DNA from: an uncultured Lachnospiraceae bacterium
GTDB taxonomy: Bacteria; Bacillota; Clostridia; Lachnospirales; Lachnospiraceae
Direction of reading: 5' to 3'
NCBI GenBank assembly: GCA_900550235.1
Contig: URRQ01000019.1
Location: 1-40,939, forward strand
DNA: 40,939 nucleotides
The notes below the pieces were generated by a model. It searched no databases. It was not told the DNA's origin and worked only from the letters and a program-made list of their open reading frames with translations. Each line of letters opens with the position of its first letter. The first letter of the stretch is position 1. This document shows positions 33,885 to 40,887 of the stretch, piece after piece. A program made the translations under genes and the position numbers.

Positions 33885-34643
33885 CTACACCATATGGTAT
33901 TCTACCGCCTGTTTCAGAAACTCTGCACACCCTTCCACGTTCTTGTCATAATATGCTTTGAAGCGTTCATCCAATACATACATCTGTACAAGCCCTCTGT
34001 GCGCCTGTGTGGAATATGTCGGCCAAGTATAACTAAGCCATTCTTTGTGAAGTAATGCTACCTGTTCTCCAATCTCGTCTTCCACATACTCATGATTTTT
34101 CACAGCTTCTTCCAAAAGCAGATTGATTTTTTCACCTAGTTCCTGCATATGCGTATACTGCTCTTCTGTAAGTCCCATCATTTTTGCATTGCTCTGATCC
34201 ACAACCTCATCTCCGTATTTTTCGCGAACTTCTTTTCCATACTTCTGTTCGTTCTTCTCCACAAGTTCTTTCTTAAATCCTTCAAACTTTTCCCGATCGC
34301 TCATTTTGTTCTTTCCTTCTTCCTTTCCAATCGTCTTCTTTACATTTTCAATCAGAAGGTCAATCTGCCGTCTTTTTTCTATCAGTTTTTCCAAATGGCT
34401 GTGAAGCGCCGCAAGGCTATCAAACTCTGCATCTTGAATTGCTTCTTTAATCCGCGCAAGCTCTAAACCCATTTCTTTATAAAATAAAATCTGCTGTAGT
34501 ACGTCTACTTCTTTCGCCCCATAGATTCGATAACCGGCTTCATTCGTCCTGGCAGGAGAAAGAAGTCCGATCTGATCATAATATCGAAGCGTTCTTGTAC
34601 TGATTCCGGCAAGATGCGCCAGCTTTTGAATTGTATACTCCAT
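33885..34643 (-). CDS. MerR family regulator with TipAS-like antibiotic-binding domain
   Basis: The 252-residue protein has an N-terminal MerR winged helix (MEYTIQKLAHLAGISTRTLR and on, residues 1-70) and a coiled coil (about 78-115). The all-helical C-terminal domain (about 125-250) matches TipAS, which in Streptomyces TipA traps thiopeptides and other drugs (for example HKEWLSYTWPTYSTQAHRGL). MerR proteins usually activate promoters. The start at 34643 is set by GGAGG upstream. It lies 35 bases after the Lsa-like ABC-F gene, so it may switch on that resistance gene. The link is inference. Confidence 0.9.
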   Translation of the reverse strand: MEYTIQKLAHLAGISTRTLRYYDQIGLLSPARTNEAGYRIYGAKEVDVLQQILFYKEMGLELARIKEAIQDAEFDSLAALHSHLEKLIEKRRQIDLLIENVKKTIGKEEGKNKMSDREKFEGFKKELVEKNEQKYGKEVREKYGDEVVDQSNAKMMGLTEEQYTHMQELGEKINLLLEEAVKNHEYVEDEIGEQVALLHKEWLSYTWPTYSTQAHRGLVQMYVLDERFKAYYDKNVEGCAEFLKQAVEYHMV

Positions 34644-34678
34644 CTTATTTCCCTCCTGACACATCTAACCTTACACCT

Positions 34679-36181
34679 TTACGTTGCGTCAATGTCAATC
34701 CTTTTTGTTGCAATTTTTTCTACAAATCTCTTATCATGTTCTACAAGAATCATCGTTGGTTCAAACTCCGCAATCAAATCTTCTATCTGCACTCTTGAAA
34801 AAATATCAATAAAATTCAATGGTTCGTCCCACAGATATAGATGCGCCCGTTCACACAAACTTCCGGCAATCAGCACTTTCTTTTTCTGACCTCCACTGAA
34901 TTCTTCAATTCGCTTGTCAAACTGCACTCTAGAAAAATCCAGTTTCCGAAGAAGCGCTTTAAAAAGACTCTCATCTAAATCGTGTTCTTTGGCGTATTCT
35001 GTTAATGTCCCTTTTAAGTGTGTTGTATCCTGAGATACATATGAAATCTTCAATCCGCTTGCTAATTCTATTTTCCCGGTGTAAGAAATCTTATCCCCAA
35101 GAACCTCCTTTAGAATACTGGATTTTCCACAGCCATTCCGTCCTTCCAGAACAACTCTCTCCCCATTTCTCACTTCAAAAGAAACAGGATTGAATATTTT
35201 TCTTTCCTCATATGCAATTTGTAGATCTTCCACTCTTAAAACCGTATCCTTATGATAACGAAGCGGAAATAATTTCAACTTCTCTGCTTCCTCAATATTC
35301 TTCAAAAGCTTTTTCTTCTCTAATACTGCGTTCTGTGCCCGTCCTTCGATTACTTTTGCCCTTTTCATCATTTTTGCGGCCTTATGTCCAACATAACCAC
35401 GATCCGAGAATCCGGGATTGATATCTCCCCCTCTTTTCCCCGATTGATACTTTGTCTTCTCCACAGCATTGCTCCAACTCTCTTTCTGCTTCGCTGCCTG
35501 ACTTAACCGCTTAATTTCACCCTTTAATCGATCATTTTCTGCCATTTCATACTCATCCTGTCGTCTTTTATTCTCCCACCAGGATAAAAAGTTTCCTTGC
35601 ACTACATCGATATTCGTTTTATTGATCGACAATACATGATCAATACATTGATCTAAAAAATATCGATCATGAGAAACCAAAATAAATCCTCTCTTCTTTT
35701 TCAAATAAGCCGCGAGCACTTCCCTCGCTTCCATATCCAAATGATTGGTCGGTTCATCGATCAATAAAAAAGAATTTTCTTTTGAAAATAATATTGCAAG
35801 CATAACTTTTGTCTGTTCCCCGTTACTCAACGTCTCAAATGATCGATACAGCACTTCACAATCCACTTGAAGAAGATTAAACTCTCTGCATATTTTCCAT
35901 AATTCATACGTCGGATCCACATCTTCCACAATATCGATTGTCAATTTCTTTTTCTCTTCTACCTCAAAAGGAAAATAATCAAACGAAACAGAACTTGTAA
36001 TGCTCCCTTTATACTCATATTTTCCCAACAGAAGATTAAGAAACGTTGTCTTCCCTCTTCCATTTCTTCCAATCAATCCAAGTTTCCAGTCCGTATCTAT
36101 CTGAAACGAAACTTTTTCAAAAATTGAATCATAACTGCCATCATAATAAAATGTCAAATCATTTACAGATATTTGCGACAT
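34679..36181 (-). CDS. ABC-F ribosomal protection protein (Lsa-like)
   Basis: ABC-F proteins of the Lsa/Vga type bind the ribosomal E-site and dislodge lincosamides, streptogramin A and pleuromutilins. The 500-residue product has two ATPase domains: first Walker A GRNGRGKT (38-45), signature LSNGEQTK and Walker B FLLIDEPTNHLD; second Walker A GRNGCGKS, signature FSGGQKKK and Walker B LYLWDEPLNFIDIF. A charged linker of about 90 residues lies between them, as in Lsa. It has no membrane part. The start MSQISV at 36181 lies 9 bases after AGGAGG; a Met two codons earlier is too close to it. Resistance itself is inferred, not shown. Confidence 0.88.
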   Translation of the reverse strand: MSQISVNDLTFYYDGSYDSIFEKVSFQIDTDWKLGLIGRNGRGKTTFLNLLLGKYEYKGSITSSVSFDYFPFEVEEKKKLTIDIVEDVDPTYELWKICREFNLLQVDCEVLYRSFETLSNGEQTKVMLAILFSKENSFLLIDEPTNHLDMEAREVLAAYLKKKRGFILVSHDRYFLDQCIDHVLSINKTNIDVVQGNFLSWWENKRRQDEYEMAENDRLKGEIKRLSQAAKQKESWSNAVEKTKYQSGKRGGDINPGFSDRGYVGHKAAKMMKRAKVIEGRAQNAVLEKKKLLKNIEEAEKLKLFPLRYHKDTVLRVEDLQIAYEERKIFNPVSFEVRNGERVVLEGRNGCGKSSILKEVLGDKISYTGKIELASGLKISYVSQDTTHLKGTLTEYAKEHDLDESLFKALLRKLDFSRVQFDKRIEEFSGGQKKKVLIAGSLCERAHLYLWDEPLNFIDIFSRVQIEDLIAEFEPTMILVEHDKRFVEKIATKRIDIDAT

Positions 36182-36234
36182 ACCCATATTCCTCCTCATG
36201 ACAGCGGATTCCAAAGAATTCCCTATGCATAAAA

Positions 36235-36265
36235 GACGCAAGGAAAACTCCTTGCGTCTTTGCAT
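36235..36265 (-). terminator. Hairpin between the hemerythrin and ABC-F genes (terminator or attenuator)
   Basis: AAAGACGCAAGGA pairs perfectly with TCCTTGCGTCTTT around AAAC, followed on the minus strand by TTTATG, a short T-run. It lies 35 bases after the hemerythrin stop and about 54 before the ABC-F start. It may end the hemerythrin mRNA, or act as an attenuator for the resistance gene. Confidence 0.7.
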
Positions 36266-36299
36266 TCCATCTTTTTATTGCTATAATATCCGTCGCGCA

Positions 36300-36722
36300 C
36301 TAGATCAATTCACTGTTGTTGCGCATATTCTTGTATTCAGCCACAGAACGGTCAAATCCCTGAATGTGTTTGTAGAGCCACTCTGTCACTCTCTTATTCA
36401 CCTGCTCTGCAAATGCAGGTGTAGGACCTTCCTGTTCCTCCAACATCTCATGAAGTTCTTCGATTGCCTGTTTGAACTCTGCATGTTGTTTTTTATGCTC
36501 TACAATACCCGGATACTCAATCTCTTCCTGCAATTTCTCTTCTGCTGAGAAATGGAATTCTGTATAATCCGCAAGATAATTTAAAGTTTTTACTGCTACT
36601 GCAAGCTCAGCATGTGTCTCACAGCTTTTCATAAGTCCGTTAATTTTCTCAATCAACTCTTTGTGCTGAGAATCAATCATTTCATTTCCTGTTACTAAAT
36701 TTTCAGTAAATTCTGCGTACAT
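36300..36722 (-). CDS. Bacteriohemerythrin
   Basis: The 140-residue four-helix protein binds O2 (or senses it) at a di-iron site. All seven ligands of the family are in place: H20, H57, E61, H76, H80, H119 and D124. The start MYAEF at 36722 has AGGAGG 6 bases upstream; earlier Met codons lack a site. It is a stand-alone protein without signalling domain, so O2 scavenging or storage in an anaerobe is the likely role. It has its own promoter and is followed by a hairpin. Confidence 0.95.
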   Translation of the reverse strand: MYAEFTENLVTGNEMIDSQHKELIEKINGLMKSCETHAELAVAVKTLNYLADYTEFHFSAEEKLQEEIEYPGIVEHKKQHAEFKQAIEELHEMLEEQEGPTPAFAEQVNKRVTEWLYKHIQGFDRSVAEYKNMRNNSELI

Positions 36723-36759
36723 AGTCATCCTCCTTTTTGGTAAAAACACTTTTATAAGG

Positions 36760-36788
36760 AGTATAGCACGATTTCCCTCAGTTGTACA
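36760..36788 (-). promoter_or_regulatory. Promoter of the hemerythrin gene
   Basis: On the minus strand the extended -10 TGCTATACT (hexamer at 36765-36760) has TGTACA 17 bases upstream (36788-36783) as a fair -35. The start codon is 37 bases downstream of the -10. Confidence 0.55.
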
Positions 36789-36879
36789 TTTATTTTTGTG
36801 ATAATAGGCAACAATTCCCGTCTTCAAACATTGACTCTCTTACCAATACCATCTATACTATTCGATAGAGACAAATTAT

Positions 36880-36909
36880 AAAATCGCATATAATATCAAA
36901 TGTGATTTT
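36880..36909 (+). promoter_or_regulatory. Candidate operator over the -10 of the PepX-like gene
   Basis: AAAATCGCAT (36880-36889) and ATGTGATTTT (36900-36909) are inverted repeats with one mismatch, separated by 10 bases. A perfect TATAAT -10 (36889-36894) lies within the dyad. No good -35 is seen. A protein bound here would cover the promoter. The start codon lies 20 bases after the dyad. Confidence 0.55.
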
Positions 36910-36928
36910 ACAAATCAGGAGGTCAATC

Positions 36929-39055
36929 ATGAAAGACAATCAGTACAGCAAAGTGCCTGTTTTTGAAAACGGACTGGCACAACCGGTTTTCCCATTTACA
37001 GACGGAAAAACCGGAGAAAACTATGATCCAAGCACGTCTGACATCGTAAGATACTGTGTGTATGTGGAATCTGACTATGATATGGATGGAGACGGAAAAA
37101 GAGATTTGATCAAAACTTTGATCCAAGTTCCTAGAAGCGCCGTTGAAGGAAACTATAAAGCAGCTTCCTTATTTGAAGCTCGTCCATATTGTGCAGGTGT
37201 TCAGGAAGACGGCTATGATCACATGAAAGAAGTTGCTGAAAAAGAATACCGCAAATTTGATTTTGCAGATCTTAATAAAGAAGTAGCTCCACGTGTTCCT
37301 ACAGGTTCCATCAGCGCTATGGAACTTGCATTAAAAGCAGATCCTGCAGACTGGTATTATCCGGATAAAGGAAGCAATGGTAGCATGGTATACGAAAATC
37401 TTGAAAACTTTAACTACTACCTTGTACGCGGATTCGCAGTCATTGTAAGCGCCGGCTTTGGAGCGCTTGGTTCTGACGGTTTCAACTTTGTTGGCTCTGA
37501 CTATGAGCGAGATGCTTTCAAATCTGTAGTTGAATGGTTACACGGTGATCGAGTAGCCTATGCAGATCGTGAAGGTACTATTGAAACAAAAGCAGACTGG
37601 TCAAACGGCAATGTTGCCATGACTGGCAGATCCTATGCCGGAACCATGCCTTTCGCTGTAGCTACAACCGGTGTTGAAGGATTAAAAACTATCGTTCCTG
37701 TTGCAGGTATCTCTGACTGGTACAGCCAACAGAATATGCAGGGAGCACAGCGTTACTGGCCAAAAGAAATGTTGAACAGTTTCCTTGCTTACTACTGCTC
37801 AAGCCGTTACAATGATGCAAGCTTGTCGGAAAAAGAGTTGGATGACATCGCTGCATTCCACCATGAATTAAGTCTCCAGCAATTAAAATGCGGTTTCGAC
37901 TATGATGAGGAATTCTGGGGAATGGGTAATTACCGTTTGCATGCAGACAAGATCAAATGTACAGCTTTAATCGTCCAGGGATTAAATGATGAGAACGTTT
38001 CTACAAAACAATTCGAGATGATGTACAAAGCGTACAAACAATCAGGACAAACTGTAAAAACAATCGTACACCAAGGCCCACACATTACACCGACTATGCC
38101 AAACAAAAACTATGGTATCTTAGTCGATGGTAAGTTCTATGATGATATCGTTAATGAATGGATTTCTCATTATTTATACGGTGTTGAGAATACTGCTGAG
38201 TCAATGCCTGAGGTTCTTGTCCAGACTAACTACGATCAGAATAAATGGGAAACTGCAGATTCTTGGGAAACTGCATTCTCAATGAAACTTGAAAGTAAAG
38301 AAAACGGAACAACCGTCATCAACACAGATTGGGAAGCTGCAGGCGTAAGCGCTGAAAACTTTGATGATGTTATGGCCTTACAGTCTACAAATATGGCACA
38401 ACGTTATGTAACTGCTCCATTCGAGGAAGAAGTTACTATCCAGGGAACTGTTTGCTTAAACTTGAAAGCAGCATTAAAAGACGGAGATCCAGAGAACGAT
38501 TTCCATCCGGAAAATAGAAACGACGTCGATACACTTACTATGAAACTCGGTGATTCTAAAATATCCGGCAAAATGGACGATGTGGAAATCGCAGTTCTTC
38601 TTTGTGATGTATGCGATGAAGAATTCGACAGTATCCAAACTGTAGATCCTGAAAGAAATGTAGTTCCTGTTGTAACAGTAAAAGAAGGCGGAGTTGTAAA
38701 TGGTGGAGATCTTCCTGCCTTTAATCTGGCCGAATTCTCAACGGTCCATAAAAAATATCGTGTCATCACACGTGCTTTTGCTGACCTTTGTAACCCAGAG
38801 GCAGGATATGAGCCGGAAACTGCTGCAAACAGTATTCAGCTTGTAAAAGGTGAATATCATGACTATCATGTATATCTCAACGCAACAAGATATACAGTGC
38901 AGCCCGGCCACAGTCTTGCAATTGTAGTAGCTACAGAAGACCCTGTAAACTGCTTAATCCACAAAACATATTCTATCGAAATCGATAATGCTTCTGTAAA
39001 TGCAGTTGTTCCAACTACAGCAGAAACATCCAATCGAGTTCTGGAAGCAAAATAA
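36929..39055 (+). CDS. CocE/PepX family serine peptidase (Xaa-Pro dipeptidyl-peptidase-like)
   Basis: The 708-residue protein belongs to the S15-type alpha/beta hydrolases, which in PepX release X-Pro dipeptides. The nucleophile serine is in MTGRSYAGTMPFA (about 232-244), the aspartate likely in GLNDENVSTKQF and the histidine in HQGPHITP. A C-terminal jelly-roll domain covers about 500-700. DYDMDGDGKRDLIKTLIQVP at the N-terminus is typical of PepX/CocE. There is no signal peptide, so it acts in the cytoplasm. The start at 36929 has AGGAGG 7 bases upstream. Xaa-Pro specificity is likely but an esterase or other exopeptidase role cannot be ruled out. Confidence 0.88.
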   Translation: MKDNQYSKVPVFENGLAQPVFPFTDGKTGENYDPSTSDIVRYCVYVESDYDMDGDGKRDLIKTLIQVPRSAVEGNYKAASLFEARPYCAGVQEDGYDHMKEVAEKEYRKFDFADLNKEVAPRVPTGSISAMELALKADPADWYYPDKGSNGSMVYENLENFNYYLVRGFAVIVSAGFGALGSDGFNFVGSDYERDAFKSVVEWLHGDRVAYADREGTIETKADWSNGNVAMTGRSYAGTMPFAVATTGVEGLKTIVPVAGISDWYSQQNMQGAQRYWPKEMLNSFLAYYCSSRYNDASLSEKELDDIAAFHHELSLQQLKCGFDYDEEFWGMGNYRLHADKIKCTALIVQGLNDENVSTKQFEMMYKAYKQSGQTVKTIVHQGPHITPTMPNKNYGILVDGKFYDDIVNEWISHYLYGVENTAESMPEVLVQTNYDQNKWETADSWETAFSMKLESKENGTTVINTDWEAAGVSAENFDDVMALQSTNMAQRYVTAPFEEEVTIQGTVCLNLKAALKDGDPENDFHPENRNDVDTLTMKLGDSKISGKMDDVEIAVLLCDVCDEEFDSIQTVDPERNVVPVVTVKEGGVVNGGDLPAFNLAEFSTVHKKYRVITRAFADLCNPEAGYEPETAANSIQLVKGEYHDYHVYLNATRYTVQPGHSLAIVVATEDPVNCLIHKTYSIEIDNASVNAVVPTTAETSNRVLEAK

Positions 39056-39100
39056 TGGATTTATACATATTTTTGACATAGAATTTCTCTAGGTCGCAAA

Positions 39101-39131
39101 AAAAGGTTCGGATTACGCATCCGAACCTTTT
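39101..39131 (+). terminator. Bidirectional terminator after the PepX-like gene
   Basis: AAAAGGTTCGGAT pairs with ATCCGAACCTTTT around TACGC, a perfect stem with A-run and T-run on both sides, between the converging peptidase and NfeD-like genes. Confidence 0.92.
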
Positions 39132-39134
39132 CTG

Positions 39135-39563
39135 CTATTCTCGTTCCACAATAAGTTTTACTCCCATCACATCGACAACTTTTACAAAACTTCCTGCCTC
39201 AAATATATCTGTAGGATTTTTTGCCCTTGCTGTCCATTCCTGTCCATTATAAACGGCAGTTCCTGTCTCATTCAAATCATCAATCTTTTCTGTCACTTTC
39301 ACCGTTTTTCCAATCACTTCTTCATAATTTGTCTTTGTACGGTCTTTATTAATGTATTTCTTCGCAAATGGTCTTGTAAACACCATTAAGATGACCGATA
39401 CAACAAAAAACGCTACAATCTGCCACGAAAGATCTACTCCTATAAAATTTAATATAAACGCTACAAGCGCCCCTCCTGCAAGCCAAATAGATGTCAGCGC
39501 TACCGTCGCAATCTCAATCACTATAAATATAATAATAAGAGCTAACCAAAATGTACCAATCAT
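39135..39563 (-). CDS. NfeD-like membrane protein
   Basis: The 142-residue protein has two or three membrane helices in its first 75 residues (about 3-30 and 45-65) and a C-terminal OB-fold (about 85-142: VIGKTVKVTEKIDDLNETGT, then VYNGQEWTARA and a FVKVVDVMGVKLIVE end). This is the short NfeD form that partners SPFH/flotillin-like proteins; no such partner is in the window. The start at 39563 lies behind AGGAGG; a Met two codons earlier overlaps that site. The gene follows a 51-codon frame by 13 bases. Confidence 0.9.
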   Translation of the reverse strand: MIGTFWLALIIIFIVIEIATVALTSIWLAGGALVAFILNFIGVDLSWQIVAFFVVSVILMVFTRPFAKKYINKDRTKTNYEEVIGKTVKVTEKIDDLNETGTAVYNGQEWTARAKNPTDIFEAGSFVKVVDVMGVKLIVERE

Positions 39564-39576
39564 AAGCATCCTCCTT

Positions 39577-39732
39577 TTACATATCTTCTAAAAATTCCGG
39601 ACATTCTTCAATAAATTCCTGATACTCTTCTTCTGTCATATCCTTTACAAATTCTTCTTTAAATTCTTTGTCGTCTTTTAACAACATATGAAGCGCTTTT
39701 TCCATCTTTTCTTCACTCAATTTTATTTTCAT
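39577..39732 (-). CDS. Small acidic protein of unknown function (51 residues)
   Basis: A short frame encodes MKIKLSEEKMEKALHMLLKD followed by 31 mostly acidic residues with the segments MTEEEYQEF and CPEFLEDM. About a third of the residues are Asp or Glu and it is probably helical. It has AAAGG 10 bases upstream and a promoter with a dyad further up, and it is followed closely by nfeD, with which it is likely cotranscribed. I do not recognise the family. Codon use is like its neighbours. Confidence 0.65.
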   Translation of the reverse strand: MKIKLSEEKMEKALHMLLKDDKEFKEEFVKDMTEEEYQEFIEECPEFLEDM

Positions 39733-39808
39733 TTTCTACTTACCTTTAACTTAAACTTTTCTTTGTTATAAATAACATTTCTCAACCATATAGTTGTATT
39801 TTTATTAT

Positions 39809-39837
39809 ATTATGCCACTAATCGGTAGTGTACGCAA
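39809..39837 (-). promoter_or_regulatory. Promoter of the small acidic gene and nfeD, with a dyad in the spacer
   Basis: On the minus strand TTGCGT (39837-39832) and CATAAT (39814-39809) are 17 bases apart. The spacer holds the inverted repeat CACTA-N5-TAGTG (39816-39830), placed where a repressor or MerR-like activator could bind. Confidence 0.5.
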
Positions 39838-39851
39838 GAAAATTTCTAACA

Positions 39852-39884
39852 AAAAATACACCGTAATCTTGTCGGTGTATTTTT
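39852..39884 (-). terminator. Terminator after the interrupted small membrane protein gene
   Basis: AAAAATACACCG pairs perfectly with CGGTGTATTTTT around a 9-nt loop, with A-run and T-run on either side. It lies just past the stop at 39899. Confidence 0.88.
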
Positions 39885-39898
39885 CCATACTTCTATTT

Positions 39899-40276
39899 TC
39901 ATCTACGCAAAACAATTTTTTCTTCTGTCATCTGATCGATTTGATAACTTCGTAATTGATTTAAAATTCCAACGCCTCCTCCGGCCATCGCGATCATAAT
40001 AGACGAAAATGCATTTGAAATACCTAAAATCGAAGCAATCTTCTCTAAAATAGGTGTACCGGTCAAAACGCTAACAGGCGTTGTAATTCCATCAGCATTT
40101 GTCATCTCCTGTAAAAATAAAACTGCCATACTGATTTGCGTCGCACATTCGTTCTAAATTGATTTTTCCACAGATTTAATACTATAAACTCTATTTTTCA
40201 GTACGCCTCTTATTTCGATTATTTTCTTTTTCTCCTTAATCGCTTTCCCTAAATCTTTTTCATTTATAACAATCAT
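39899..40276 (-). pseudogene. Small glycine-rich membrane-associated protein, split by an in-frame TAG
   Basis: Two frames lie in one register. The first, 40276-40154, encodes 40 residues (MIVINEKDLGKAIKEKKKII and on) and ends at TAG (40156-40154). The same frame then stays open to 39899, giving about 84 more residues that include MAGGGVGILNQLRSYQIDQM. The first part has AAGGATG before its ATG and a very good promoter; the second part's first ATG (40129) has no ribosome binding site. From memory, intact relatives of about 120-130 residues begin INxEKELGEA and end AGGGVGxLNKLRxY, with Trp near the place of the TAG. A single TGG-to-TAG change would explain this. That recall was not checked. Confidence 0.6.
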
Positions 40277-40312
40277 CTGCAAATTCATCCTTCATTTCAA
40301 CTTCTTGGATAC

Positions 40313-40341
40313 ATTATAACAGCTAGAAAACGTTAATGCAA
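40313..40341 (-). promoter_or_regulatory. Strong promoter of the interrupted small gene
   Basis: On the minus strand TTGCAT (40341-40336) and TATAAT (40318-40313) are 17 bases apart, and the -10 is extended (TGTTATAAT). The start codon lies 37 bases downstream. It is divergent from the XRE promoter. Confidence 0.75.
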
Positions 40342-40348
40342 TCTAATA

Positions 40349-40393
40349 GTTTGCAAATGTATATTTGTAGACTGTTTATGCAAACCATAATAC
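40349..40393 (+). promoter_or_regulatory. Promoter of the XRE gene with a flanking inverted repeat
   Basis: TTGTAG (40365-40370) and TAATAC (40388-40393) are 17 bases apart. GTTTGCA (40349-40355) and TGCAAAC (40379-40385) form an inverted repeat around the -35, and a third TGCAA lies in the divergent -35 (40337-40341). These may be binding sites of the XRE protein. Confidence 0.5.
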
Positions 40394-40423
40394 TGGGTAG
40401 AATTTAAGGAAAGAGGTGTTGGC

Positions 40424-40663
40424 ATGAACAAAAACGATAGACATTCAGAAAAATATATCCGACTTGGACTAAATATTGCATATTACAGAAAATTAAACGG
40501 ATTAACACAGCTTCAACTCGCAGAAGCCGTCAATATCAGCCGAACTCACATGAGCAACATTGAAGCGCCTAATGTTCTCACCTCTGTTTCGCTAGACAAG
40601 CTATTCGAAATCGCAGAAGTATTAGAAATCCCTGTATATAAGCTGTTCCTTTTCCAAGATTAA
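40424..40663 (+). CDS. XRE family helix-turn-helix regulator
   Basis: The 79-residue protein is little more than one HTH_3 domain (about 12-68): RLGLNIAYYRKLNGLTQLQL, then EAVNISRTHMSNIEAP as the recognition region, and LFEIAEVLEIPVYKLF as the last helices. AAAGAGG lies upstream of the ATG. Such single-domain XRE proteins are usually repressors acting on nearby genes. The divergent gene encodes the interrupted small membrane protein, and TGCAA repeats lie between the two. Confidence 0.9.
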   Translation: MNKNDRHSEKYIRLGLNIAYYRKLNGLTQLQLAEAVNISRTHMSNIEAPNVLTSVSLDKLFEIAEVLEIPVYKLFLFQD

Positions 40664-40731
40664 AATCACATTCTTGCACTGATTGCAGTTCTTTGCAATA
40701 CGATTCCTAATGAATTTATCTTAAACAATAA

Positions 40732-40758
40732 AAAAACTCGGTAAAACCGAGTTTTTTT
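40732..40758 (+). terminator. Bidirectional terminator between the XRE gene and tRNA-Leu
   Basis: AAAAACTCGGT pairs with ACCGAGTTTTT around AAA and continues with more T. A-run and T-run on both sides allow it to end both the XRE mRNA and the minus-strand tRNA transcript. Confidence 0.9.
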
Positions 40759-40761
40759 AGC

Positions 40762-40841
40762 TGCGGATGACAGGAATCGAACCTGCACGGTCTCCCACTA
40801 GATCCTAAGTCTAGCGCGTCTGCCAGTTCCGCCACATCCGC
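40762..40841 (-). tRNA. tRNA-Leu(UAG)
   Basis: On the minus strand the acceptor GCGGATG pairs with CATCCGC and the discriminator is A. The anticodon stem CTAGA/TCTAG encloses CTTAGGA (anticodon TAG, codons CUN). The variable arm is 11 nt long (type II, short), and the T-arm is GCAGG-TTCGATT-CCTGT. CCA is not encoded. Confidence 0.95.
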
Positions 40842-40854
40842 ATATTTTATTTAG

Positions 40855-40885
40855 AAAAATATGAACAAGCTTACGCTTGTTCATA
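40855..40885 (-). terminator. Terminator after tRNA-Lys
   Basis: On the minus strand TATGAACAAGC pairs perfectly with GCTTGTTCATA around GTAA and is followed by TTTTTC. It sits between tRNA-Lys and tRNA-Leu, so tRNA-Leu may need its own promoter or readthrough. Confidence 0.85.
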
Positions 40886-40887
40886 AG

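Noticed and set aside
40154..40156. In-frame TAG as pyrrolysine or programmed readthrough
   Set aside because: Nothing in the window (no pylT, pylS or readthrough element) supports it; a nonsense mutation is the simpler reading.
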